Position numbers and translations under genes: made by a program
The notes under the pieces: model-generated
What the model was told of the DNA's origin: nothing
The model's database searches: none
Seen by the model: only the letters and a program-made list of their open reading frames with translations
In this document: positions 1-8,682 of the stretch, one piece after another
Layout of the letters: the number at the start of each line of letters is the position of its first letter
Position numbering within the stretch: position 1 is the stretch's first letter
NCBI RefSeq assembly: GCF_000022325.1
Contig: NC_012034.1
Coordinates: forward strand, 2,107,501-2,171,500
Direction of reading: 5' to 3'
From: Caldicellulosiruptor bescii DSM 6725
Lineage (GTDB): Bacteria; Bacillota; Thermoanaerobacteria; Caldicellulosiruptorales; Caldicellulosiruptoraceae
DNA length: 64,000 nucleotides

Positions 1-45
1 TATAAAAATAAAAAGCATCAGATTGAAGCAGGGGGGTAACTGAAA

Positions 46-1563
46 TTGGAAGGCATTCTAACAATTGATGTAGGAACTTCGAGTTTAAGAATTATCATCT
101 ATGACCTTCAGGGTGAAATAAAGTTTAAGGCACAGGAAGAGTATAGTATGGAGTTTTACGACTCACGTGTTGAACAAGACCCTAATACTTGGAAGGAAGC
201 CTTGTTAAAATGTTTTAAAAAAACCAAAGATTTTCTGAAGGATAACAACTTAGAGATTTTTAGCGTATCAGTCACATCTCAAAGAGCCTCTGTTATTCCA
301 GTAGATGAAAGATGTGAGCCCCTTTATAAAGCTATCATGTGGCAAGATAAAAGAAGTGTAAAACAGTGCGAGAAAATTGAAAAAGCAATTGGTAAGGAAG
401 TGATATACAAAAAGACAGGTTTGCGAATAGATCCTTATTTTTCTCTTCCTAAGATGTTATGGTTGAAGGAAAATGTTCCAGAGGTTTTTGAAAAAGCATA
501 CAAATTGATAGGAGTGCAGGATTATATCGTCTATCAACTTACAAAGAAATTTGTGACAGATTGGACACAAGCTTCTCGTCTTATGATTATGAATATTAAA
601 GAATTTAAATGGGATGAGGAAATATTGCAAGAAACAGGAATTAGCAAATCTCTTCTCTGTGAGTTGATTCCGCCTGGTACGGTTGCGGGAGCATTGTCTC
701 AAGACATCGCTGAAATTAGTAATTTGAAAACCGGTACGCCGGTAATCATAGCTGGTGGAGACCAACAATGTGCCGCTTTGGCACTTAATGTTCTTGAGCC
801 GGGGCATGCTGAAGTAAATACGGGAACGGGATCTTTTATAATTGCATATTCTGATAATCCTGTTTTCGATAAAGAGATTAGAACGCTTTGTAGTGCTTCC
901 GCAGTTGCTGGAAAGTGGATTTGTGAAGCAGGAATGTTTACAACAGGGTCTATTTACAGATGGTTCAAAGAGCAGTTTTATAGTTGGGCAGGTGAAAAGG
1001 CCTTTGAAGTGATGGACAAAGAGATAGAGAATGTGCCGGTGGGAGCTAATGGAGTTTTGATTTTGCCACATTTTGAGGGAAGTGCAGCTCCATATTGGAA
1101 TCCTTTTGCGAAAGGTGTAATATTTAATCTTACCCTTGGGACAAAAAGGAGTGAAATTGCAAGAGCAATATTAGAAGGTATATGCTTGGAATTGATGGAT
1201 AATATGAAAATCATTGAAGAAAACATAGGTAGCATCCAGAATATTAGTGTAGCAGGCGGTATGACAACGTTTGATTTGTTCAACCAAATGCAAGCAGATG
1301 CTTTTAATAAACGGATAGTCAAGTATCAAAATGTTGAAGCAACTTCCTTGGGAGCAGCAATGAGTGCAGCTGTTTGTATGGGATATTACAAAACGCACAG
1401 GGAAGCCTTTGAGCACATGGCAGGAAAAGTAGAAAAGATATTTGAACCAAATAAAGAAAATGTTTACTTATACGAAAAACTGCTAAGGCGCAAAAATTTA
1501 CTGTATCACGCACTTAATAGCTATCAAGTATATAGCACTTTTGCAGAATCTTTAAAAGGGTAA
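46..1563 (+). CDS. FGGY-family carbohydrate kinase (xylulokinase-like)
   Basis: Predicted cytosolic sugar kinase, ATP-dependent, of the FGGY family (xylulokinase, gluconate kinase and glycerol kinase relatives); 505 aa, the usual family length. The TTG start at 46 is chosen because GGGGGG lies about 9 nt upstream. Seen in sequence: the N-terminal phosphate motif TIDVGTSSLR (residues 6-15), GGDQQ with the likely catalytic Asp239, the second phosphate motif NTGTGS (258-263), and an adenosine-binding AGGMTTFDLFNQMQAD near residue 400. The substrate cannot be read from the sequence; xylulose, gluconate or another pentulose or hexulose are all possible. The upstream operon partner lies outside the window. 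It is the last intact chromosomal gene before the mobile region. Confidence 0.9.
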   Translation: MEGILTIDVGTSSLRIIIYDLQGEIKFKAQEEYSMEFYDSRVEQDPNTWKEALLKCFKKTKDFLKDNNLEIFSVSVTSQRASVIPVDERCEPLYKAIMWQDKRSVKQCEKIEKAIGKEVIYKKTGLRIDPYFSLPKMLWLKENVPEVFEKAYKLIGVQDYIVYQLTKKFVTDWTQASRLMIMNIKEFKWDEEILQETGISKSLLCELIPPGTVAGALSQDIAEISNLKTGTPVIIAGGDQQCAALALNVLEPGHAEVNTGTGSFIIAYSDNPVFDKEIRTLCSASAVAGKWICEAGMFTTGSIYRWFKEQFYSWAGEKAFEVMDKEIENVPVGANGVLILPHFEGSAAPYWNPFAKGVIFNLTLGTKRSEIARAILEGICLELMDNMKIIEENIGSIQNISVAGGMTTFDLFNQMQADAFNKRIVKYQNVEATSLGAAMSAAVCMGYYKTHREAFEHMAGKVEKIFEPNKENVYLYEKLLRRKNLLYHALNSYQVYSTFAESLKG

Positions 1564-1824
1564 GAGGACATTCGTAGTAAGTTTTTAAAGAGATATTTTA
1601 TGGCCCAATAGGTGAAGGTATTATGATGTCTATCTTTTTAGTTTCATCTGGCGTGCATTTAATAATATAAATACCACATTTAAGGGAAATTACTAATAAC
1701 CCACTTTCATTCTGAGGTTGCCCAAAAACAATAATTTTTACGGGTCAAAATCAAGCACTTGATATCATTAAATGTCAATATTGAACCATCCACTAAAAAA
1801 AAGAAAAGAGTTGGCTGGTAATTT
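1564..1824. other. Spacer with a possible gene tail, cut by IS256
   Basis: No complete gene. On the minus strand an open frame of about 45 codons ends with TAA at 1600-1598 and contains FGQPQNESGLLVISLKCG, which looks more protein-like than random AT-rich sequence. It could be the 3' tail of a gene whose body was lost when the IS256 copy at 1825 arrived. I do not recognise the family. Confidence 0.3.
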
Positions 1825-1918
1825 GAGAGTTTAAATAATTTTGGGTAAAGTATAAGGACCTCCTTCTTGGTAAGAATCAGAATATAAACAAAAATATCCA
1901 AGAGGGAGGTTTTTTGTT

Positions 1919-3142
1919 ATGGAAAATGTTTTAACAAAAGAACAATTGTTTGAGTTCATAAGGAAAAATAACATCCAGAGTGTAAGTAACATTTACGAAA
2001 GTTTAAAAGACTTATTTAAAGACCTACTGCAAAGCTTTTTAGAAGCTGAGATTGAAGAAACGTTGGGTTATGAAAAATATGATGTTAAAAACAAACAGAC
2101 CACAAATTTTCGAAATGGATATACTCAAAAAACTGTAAAAACAAAATTTGGAGAGATGGAAATTGATATACCAAGAGACAGAGAAGGTGAATTTGAATCC
2201 AAGATAATTCCCAAATATAAGAGAGATATCTCTGAAATTGAAGATAAAATAATAGCTTTATATTCCAGAGGAATGACAACAAGAGATATTCATGAACAAA
2301 TAAAAGATATCTATGGAATTGAAGTATCTGCTGAGATGGTAAGCAAAATTACAGAAAAAATAATACCAGAGATAAGAGAATGGCAAAACAGACCGTTAGA
2401 AAAGATATATCCGTTTATCTTTATGGATGCAATTCATTACAAGATAAAAGATAAAGGCAAGATTGTAAACAAAGCTGCTTATGTTGTTTTAGGAATTAAT
2501 ATTGAAGGGTACAAAGATGTTTTAGGAATATGGATAGGAGAAAGTGAAAGTTCAAAGTTTTGGCTTGGAGTTTTGAATGATTTAAAGACAAGAGGAGTAG
2601 AAGAAGTATTGTTGTTTTGTGTTGACGGACTTGCAGGATTAAAAGAGGCAATAGAAGCAGTATTTCCAAAGAGTGATATTCAAAGATGCATTATTCACCA
2701 GTTGAGAAACTCCTTTAAGTATGTTTCGTACAAGCACATAAAAGAATTTTCACGAGATTTCAAGAAAGTATACCAAGCGACAAATGAAGAAGAAGCTTTT
2801 GAAAATTTTTGTCAGATAAAAGAGAAATGGGGGAAACAATATCCCTATGCATTTAGAAGCTGGGAAAGCAATTGGGATTTACTAACCTCGTTTTTTAAGT
2901 TTCCCCCAGAGATTAGAAGAATAATCTATACGACAAACATTATAGAAGGTGTCCACAGACAGTTTAGGAAAGTTACAAAGTCAAAGTCAGTGTTTCCAAA
3001 TGATATAGCTTTAGAAAAGATGCTTTATCTTGCGACCAAAAATGTTGTAAGAAAGTGGACGCAAAGATACAGAAACTGGGATATGATATTGAATCAGCTT
3101 TTGATAATGTATCCTGAACGTTTGAGAGACTATATAAAGTAA
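1919..3142 (+). CDS. IS256-family transposase (Mutator-type DDE)
   Basis: 407-aa DDE transposase of the IS256/MULE class, full length. Catalytic residues are visible in the expected places: Asp170 (FIFMDAIHYK), Asp236 (LLFCVDGL) and Glu343 (TTNIIEGVHR). The family's C/H context (RCIIHQLRNS, 256-265) is present. The start is ATG at 1919 with GGGAGGT just upstream. It is roughly 97% identical to the copy at 17423-18646 by eye; differences include F11/L11, N24/D24, F64/S64 and A239/T239. The frame is intact, so it may be active. Confidence 0.95.
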   Translation: MENVLTKEQLFEFIRKNNIQSVSNIYESLKDLFKDLLQSFLEAEIEETLGYEKYDVKNKQTTNFRNGYTQKTVKTKFGEMEIDIPRDREGEFESKIIPKYKRDISEIEDKIIALYSRGMTTRDIHEQIKDIYGIEVSAEMVSKITEKIIPEIREWQNRPLEKIYPFIFMDAIHYKIKDKGKIVNKAAYVVLGINIEGYKDVLGIWIGESESSKFWLGVLNDLKTRGVEEVLLFCVDGLAGLKEAIEAVFPKSDIQRCIIHQLRNSFKYVSYKHIKEFSRDFKKVYQATNEEEAFENFCQIKEKWGKQYPYAFRSWESNWDLLTSFFKFPPEIRRIIYTTNIIEGVHRQFRKVTKSKSVFPNDIALEKMLYLATKNVVRKWTQRYRNWDMILNQLLIMYPERLRDYIK

Positions 3143-3167
3143 GTAGCAATCATCAGTTCGTGTTTTT

Positions 3168-3191
3168 AAACTGCTTCTATAGAAGCAGTTT
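3168..3191 (+). terminator. Palindromic hairpin after IS256 transposase
   Basis: A perfect palindrome of AAACTGCTTCTA with its complement, followed by AT-rich sequence, 25 nt after the transposase stop. The same hairpin (22 nt core) is at 17374-17395 in copy 2. Probably the transposase terminator. Confidence 0.6.
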
Positions 3192-3376
3192 AAAAATCAA
3201 ATAAAAAAGAGAATATTATAACCCAGTATTAAATTTTCTTCATGAAGTTAAAAATTTATGCATAAAAAATATTAAAATGGTAATACTAAAAAATAGAAAG
3301 TTGGCAATTAAATTCTGAATGATTGCTTACCAAGAAGGACGGTTTATCTTAAATACACAAAATTATTTACACACCC

Positions 3377-3720
3377 CGCGAAAACCGTTTACATCCGTTA
3401 TTTTCTTCCTCATGTCCGTTTCTGCAACAAACACTCGCAGTCAAAGCCTTTTTCAGGTTCAGGGTAGCCTTGCAAGTGCAGTATTTTTAAGGTTTATAAG
3501 ACATGTCCGAGTCCGCAATGAGCTTTGAACGCAGTCTTAGTGTACTGTAAGTTGTTACTTGTTTACTTTTCTTTGTGAAAGCGTTTACAACTTGTTTCTA
3601 TATACCATTTGCAGTTGTGGATTCTTTAACCCCGCTCAAAAGCCCTTTTCAGTTTTTCTTGTTTTCGAAAAGCCAGGCGTTTCAGTTGCTTCGCGACATG
3701 CTCATTGTTCAGAAGTGCCT
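3377..3720. other. Non-coding stretch right of IS256 copy 1
   Basis: No ORF with a ribosome binding site or recognisable protein on either strand. It contains GTTTACA twice (near 3388 and 3582), a word that recurs in the 5.7-6.3 kb repeat tract. It begins abruptly at the IS border. Confidence 0.5.
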
Positions 3721-3723
3721 GTC

Positions 3724-4744
3724 CAGTAGTTCATTTTTTAGTTGTGCCTAAACGTAGCAGTATCACAGGGTACGTACTGTTTGCTTGCAATGTTGCAGAT
3801 TACCTTAGCGTGCTCAAGTTCAGTTTTGCCCGCACGTTCGCTGTGCCCTTTATTGTAACTACATATATCCCCCCTCCTCCACATTCTATTCCAAGTGGCA
3901 GTTCTACATTGCATGCCACATTTGTTTTCCAAGCAATTGTTTTGTACAACAGTTACAACGTAGCAGCAGGCCCGCAAACCGACGGGCAGCTACTGCATAT
4001 TCTACTGCCAAATTTGCTACTGCGCATTTTACTGCTGGACATTCTCTACTGCACTTTTTATCGTACAAAAGCCCAGTAGTCTCCAAAACTGCTCAGTAGA
4101 AAACCAACCAGTAGTAACTCCTACTGCATTTTTCTCACACTCAGTAACAGTCTCAGTAGTCCACTTTTATCGCCAGTAGTTGTCCCATTCAGTAGCTACT
4201 GCAATTTTGAACCCTGCCAGTATTTTTATTGTCCAGCAGCAGCCTGTCTTCATGACATTGCTACTGCTCATTGCTACTGCGTGTTTCTACTGCAAATTTT
4301 GGCAGTGTATCACTCTGCATTGCTAAATCACATCCATTACCCTGTGCTACTGCAATTGCTACTGCCACTTTTGCTACTGCGTACTTTCCCATCATTACAA
4401 AACTGCCATCATTCATTGAACCTGCCACATCCATGTTCCTACCTTTGCTACTGCATACTTTGTTACTGCGCACTTTCTCTCATCCACAAAACTGCTACTA
4501 TCCACTTACCTGCTATATCCACGTCCCCTGCTACAGCTACTGCATACCTTACCCAATTTGTGCTTTCATCGCATCACCGCCTGTTCATTACCTCACTGCA
4601 TTGTATTGGCTACTGCATAAACTACTTCGCAGGCGACAACTAAATCACATGTTTGGACGTCTGGTAATTTGACCACCATTTTATGCTTGTATTACCATTC
4701 TACTGCCATTTGAAATTTCCAGCCAATCTCTGGTTTTTCTACTG
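3724..4744. repeat. CTACTG(C)/CAGTAG motif array, about 1 kb
   Basis: Counting by eye I find 17 CTACTG (starts 3990, 4002, 4017, 4046, 4121, 4196, 4261, 4274, 4287, 4347, 4359, 4374, 4448, 4537, 4610, 4700, 4739) and 7 CAGTAG (3724, 4074, 4094, 4109, 4154, 4174, 4190), against about 0.5 expected by chance in 1 kb. Most CTACTG are followed by C. Spacing is irregular (12-90 bp). CAGTAG copies cluster left and CTACTG right, meeting in the perfect palindrome CAGTAGCTACTG at 4190-4201. Long ORFs here are products of the repeat, with Leu/Thr/Cys-biased composition and no ribosome binding sites. Role unknown. Confidence 0.85.
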
Positions 4745-5066
4745 GACAATAAGCCTTAAACATACCCCCTGAAAACCACAAAATTTCCCGCCGAAATTTG
4801 CGGGAAGTTCCCTCATTCCCGCTAAAAACTGTTTCGTGGAGGGGGTTAAAAGTCTTGGTACAAGCGGTTTTCAAGTTTTATGGAATCCCATGTTGACTTT
4901 CCATTTTGATTCAACCAAAATTTTCGTTCGTGGAATCCTCCATATGGAATTCCTTGTTAATTATTTAACAGCCTTGCTTTATTCCTGAATGCCATAATTT
5001 TACTGGAAATTTTATTGCTAATTACAGGTTGGGTAGGCATTTTGTAACTGGCAAAACTAAAGGGTG

Positions 5067-5588
5067 TTAAAAAGTTTTTAGCAGGGTATTTTTGAGTTCA
5101 TCGAAGTCTTTGACTGGGAAGACGGTGATGACAGTTTTTTGTTCGTTGCTGATTTTACCGCAAGCACCGAAAGCCATGTGATGTATATCGTCGTCTGGGA
5201 TGACATTTTCGCGTACCAGGGCGTCGATGATGGTTTTGAGCATTCTGTTATCGCTGTCTGTTTTCAGAGCAGGTGCGGGAATGTAAAACTCAAAGAAGAT
5301 GAAAGCTTTTTCGAATCTTGGTGGGTTTGGTAAGGACCTTATTGCTCTGTGCACAACCGAGTACCATTTATCGGTGTATGCTGATTTGGGCAGTTTTTTG
5401 TAAAGTGGTGGAATGTCATATATGGTGAGTGTGAGTATGTTGTTTTCGAAAGAGCATTCGAACCTATCTATTTGGAGTTCCATTTTGGGCAGCTTTAAAA
5501 GTTCTGCGTAGCGATTATATCTACCTTGCACTCCATAGAGGAATGCTCTGATGGTCGTATATTGCACTTTCAAGATGTGCTGCCGCAT
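5067..5588 (-). CDS. RusA-family Holliday junction resolvase
   Basis: Predicted homodimeric endonuclease that resolves Holliday junctions, typical of prophages and other mobile DNA. The RusA signature is clear: DSDNRMLKTIIDALVREN followed by IPDDD (about residues 112-136), supplying the conserved Asp residues and the Lys. The family is usually 120-150 aa. The open frame gives 173 aa, so the true start may be the internal ATG at 5483 (MELQIDRFE, 138 aa), though neither start has a good Shine-Dalgarno. A small ORF with a strong ribosome binding site overlaps the 5' end in another frame. No other phage genes lie beside it, so it looks like a relic of a lost phage or plasmid. Confidence 0.75.
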   Translation of the reverse strand: MRQHILKVQYTTIRAFLYGVQGRYNRYAELLKLPKMELQIDRFECSFENNILTLTIYDIPPLYKKLPKSAYTDKWYSVVHRAIRSLPNPPRFEKAFIFFEFYIPAPALKTDSDNRMLKTIIDALVRENVIPDDDIHHMAFGACGKISNEQKTVITVFPVKDFDELKNTLLKTF

Positions 5589-5649
5589 CCGATAATTTTT
5601 TTACATCATCCGCTATTATGTTTTCCCTTATGAACTTTTCATCAAACAC
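5521..5649 (-). CDS. Small ORF (42 aa) overlapping rusA 5' end
   Basis: A GTG start at 5649 is preceded at good spacing by AGGGAGGAG, the best ribosome binding site in this stretch. It encodes an acidic, helical-looking 42-aa peptide beginning MFDEKFIRENIIADDVKK and ending at TAG 5523-5521. It overlaps the rusA frame. Either it is a translationally coupled small gene or it is the original N-terminus of an older gene whose frame was shifted near 5530. The family is not recognised. Confidence 0.4.
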   Translation of the reverse strand: MFDEKFIRENIIADDVKKLSDAAAHLESAIYDHQSIPLWSAR

Positions 5650-5674
5650 AATAAATCTCCTCCCTTAACATCTT

Positions 5675-6234
5675 TGTAATACAGGTCTAACATAGAACTA
5701 TCAAGGCTTTGATAGCTTTTTGCAACCCTTTTTGTATACACCATATCTTTTTGTTGTATTACAATTCCCTCAACAAGATGCTATACAGTCTTGAACTATC
5801 AAGGCTTTGTCCATGTTTACACTCAAACTAAAAGACTTTAAAAACGTTGATTTTCCATGGCTGATTGCCAATTGTATAGCATCTTTAATGTCTTTTTAAA
5901 ATTGCATGTGTATTACAATTATGCCATTTAAACAGGCTGTATTACAGGTGTATCAAGGGCTTGATGGTGTTTACAAAAATGTGTTTACACACTTCAGCCC
6001 AGTAGTTTCAAGGCTTTAAGCCTATTTATTTTGTATTTTTGTAATACACAATTAGTTGTTCAGTAAAACAATCTGTATTACAATTTGCCTTTTTGAAATT
6101 GAATGAAATCAGCAGCATCAAGGTTTTTATTGTGTTTACACTTTTTTGTATTACACTTCTATCCTTGTTGTCTCAAGCCCTGCAGGTTAATTATACAACA
6201 TTTTTGTAAATACCGAACAATTGTGTGTATTACA
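5675..6234. repeat. TGTATTACA near-palindrome array with interleaved GTTTACA and TCAAGGCTT words
   Basis: Eight copies of TGTATTACA or its complement TGTAATACA lie at 5675, 5755, 5909, 5938, 6040, 6074, 6147 and 6226. Interspersed are GTTTACA(C) (near 5814, 5970, 5982, 6133 and 6289) and TCAAGGCTTTGA-like words (5701, 5799, 5956, 6006, 6118). No gene lies in 5650-6293. Copies are not in constant phase, so this is not a simple tandem repeat. It could be a cluster of repressor or initiator sites. Function unknown. Confidence 0.8.
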
Positions 6235-6293
6235 AAAAATCGTTTAAAGTAAGCCTAAAATCAGTAGTATCAATATCTGAAAGATGTTTACAT

Positions 6294-8675
6294 TCAATAC
6301 AAATGGTAAAAAAATAAGAAGCTAGCTGTATTGATTGCCTGTCCTGTTATATTACCTTTTACTTCCATTGTGAGTGTTACTTCTTCGCCACCATTGATTG
6401 TTCCGATATTCCATATACCTGACCATGCATCTGTGGGTGTATAATTTCCACTATGCGAAAGTACTTTAACAACTGCCATTGTTGTCGGTTTACCACTGCT
6501 GGTCCTGAAAGTTAGTGCATCATACACTCTCACATTTGGCAGTGGTTTATCAATAAGGTTTTTGACTGTGATTGTATATGTTGCAACATCGCCTATTGCA
6601 ATATTGGCTGGGTCAGCTGTTTTGGTAATTGTAAGTGGTTCTGTAACAGTTATTTTTGCCTGTGTGTACGTGCTTGCCCATTTAGACCATCTACCATCTT
6701 CTGTCTGATATCTTGCTTCTACATAGTACGCCGGTGTGTACGTTGTACCAACTCGTACATTCTTGATGTTTTCAGTGAACACTGCCATGTTGGAAGCAGG
6801 AGCAAAAGTGCATGTACCTTTGTCCTCAGAAAGCGTTATGTTCGGATTGTTAGCTGTATCTATTGTGAAGTTCTTAACTTCAACCGGGACATAACTTCCC
6901 TGCACAGGGTCATATCGCTTTTTATATACTTTGAACTCCCACAGTTTTATTTTTACTCCTGCGAAGAGCTGGCTGGTGTCAACGCTCGCTGTTGCTCCTA
7001 CCTTCTCGTCCAAAGTTGCCCGGTTGAGTACTTCGCCATCTAAATAGTACTGCCCATTGTAATAAGCGATTTTAGTATCTGCAGGTTCAACTTTCGCCTG
7101 TACTGTTGGTTTTGGCAGACCGGTTACTAAAAACTGTATACTCACGCTCTTGGAATTAACAGCATCTGTATGGTAACCAGCATTGAAAAATACCCTTACT
7201 TTCCCAGCAAATGATAATGTGTTAGTACCAGGCTTTAACTCGGTTGTAGGAAGATATATGTCTCTATTGTCATGGTCTAACCAATCATCCCACCAGTAAG
7301 CTGTGTTTAAATCACTTAGGTCAATATTCTGTTCTGGCGCTCCTTTATATCTATCATCACCTGTATAGATTCCGCCAAAGTAGAGATATTCGTCCGTCAA
7401 ATCTTTTGTTACAGTTTGCCCATTTTGAGAATACGATAACTTTAAATAGTTCGCAACAGTCATCCAATCTTTTACATCTTTTCGTGTATACCACCAGTCT
7501 AATGCATTATTTTCTTTTAAGATTTGGTAAGCATCATAAAACTTGCCATGCAAAGTAAATGTAACTTTTATTTGTTAGACTATACTGGTATCTACCCAGT
7601 ATTTACCGTTTTTTATTGGGAGATTTATTTCATTTCCATTCTGATCTATTCCTTTAACTTCTTTTACAGTAGCTGCAGTTGTTTGAACGTCACTCAGTTC
7701 AGGAGCGTCTTTGTATTGTCTTGGTAAAAACTTTCCTATTGCTCCTGAGAAACCTACAGCGTACACATTTCCGTTTTTCAAAAAGAAGAAATACGCAGTG
7801 ACGTAAAGTTCTTTTGGAGAACCCAATAACACAACATAGTCTTTGTAGTTCCACTTATTTACTTTACCGCCAAGTTTACTAATGAGTTCATATGAGTATC
7901 TGCCATTAATTGTTTGGCTTGTACTGTAGTTTCTCAACTTACCAACAATAGTACCATCTGAACGCATTATAGTACCGTTGATAATTTCAGTAAATATAGC
8001 CTCCAGAGTTTTTGAATCCTTCAAACCTGCGAGAGTATTTTGATTAAGCAACTGTACATATTTTGATTTAACTCTTGGATCACTTACAAGCAGGATAGTG
8101 TTTGCAGTCAGGTCATTCCAGCTGAGGTCTTCAATACTTTCGTCTGGCCAGTATGGGTCTCTTACAGGCTTACCGTCCGGGCCGTAGCCCATGTATTTGA
8201 AAACAACACGTTTAGTTCCTGCTGGTGGATTGCTAATGTCTTTTACTGGTACTATTTTCCCCGATGAATCTATAAACCAGTAGCCGACCGATGATGCTTT
8301 CCATTCCTGTGGGTCATTTTTTGGTCCAATAACGTCTGTCGGCAACCCATAAACCGCCTTCCTGTAGTCTACCGCTAATTCTACGTTGAGATCATAGCTA
8401 CCATAACCAGTATCAATGTAAGCTTTAAATCCCATATCTCTCTCAATATCATAATGATATACAGTAACCTCTTTTTTTGCGACTCTGTCGTACCCTGTAT
8501 AACTGTCAAAGCCACCTTCATAGTAATTGTTGCCAATAGCACTATAGTTTATTGCAAAAACTTTCTGAACAGGTACTACCTGCAATATAAGCTCCAGTAT
8601 AAAAACAAGAGATAAAAAGAGAGCAAGAGACTTTTTCAGTCTCTTGCCCCCTGATAATATTCTATTTTTAATCAC
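6294..8675 (-). pseudogene. Secreted surface protein with DUF11-like C-terminal domain, broken by in-frame TAA
   Basis: The start is GTG 8675 (ribosome binding site AGAGGTGATGGAG overlapping the previous stop), giving a clean signal peptide: Lys/Arg-rich start, then LALFLSLVFILELILQ and a VFA cleavage site. The frame runs to TAA at 7577-7575 (after YWVDTSIV), then continues in the same frame (QIKVTFTLHGKFYDAYQ) to 6294, about 793 codons in all. The C-terminal part (ITKTADPANIAIGDVATYTITVKN) resembles DUF11/conserved-repeat surface domains. The end, AINTASFLFFYHLY, stops mid-domain, so the 3' end also looks truncated where the repeat tract begins. Probably cell-wall or S-layer associated. Likely a recent pseudogene; a sequencing error is the alternative. 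Confidence 0.7.
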
Positions 8676-8682
8676 TTCTCCA

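Larger units (their letters stand above)
1825..3376 (+). mobile_element. IS256-family insertion sequence, copy 1
   Basis: About 1552 bp, one transposase gene. Borders are set by comparison with the second copy at 17188-18739. The left end reads GAGAGTTTAAATAATTTTG and the right end is the complement of GGGTGTGTAAATAATTTTG, so the inner parts of the terminal repeats match (TAAATAATTTTG). Both ends carry a second inverted block, CTTCTTGGTAAG. A perfect 24-nt palindrome (3168-3191) follows the transposase stop. The flanking octamers GGTAATTT (left) and CGCGAAAA (right) do not match, so no target duplication is visible, unlike copy 2. Confidence 0.85.

Noticed and set aside
4271-4672. Two long overlapping plus-strand open frames (133 and 120 codons)
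   Set aside because: They are the CTACTGC repeat read in two frames, rich in Leu/Thr/Tyr/Pro, with no ribosome binding site and no recognisable protein.
3724-4744. CRISPR array
   Set aside because: The repeat unit is only 6-7 bp, occurs in both orientations, and spacing varies from 12 to 90 bp.
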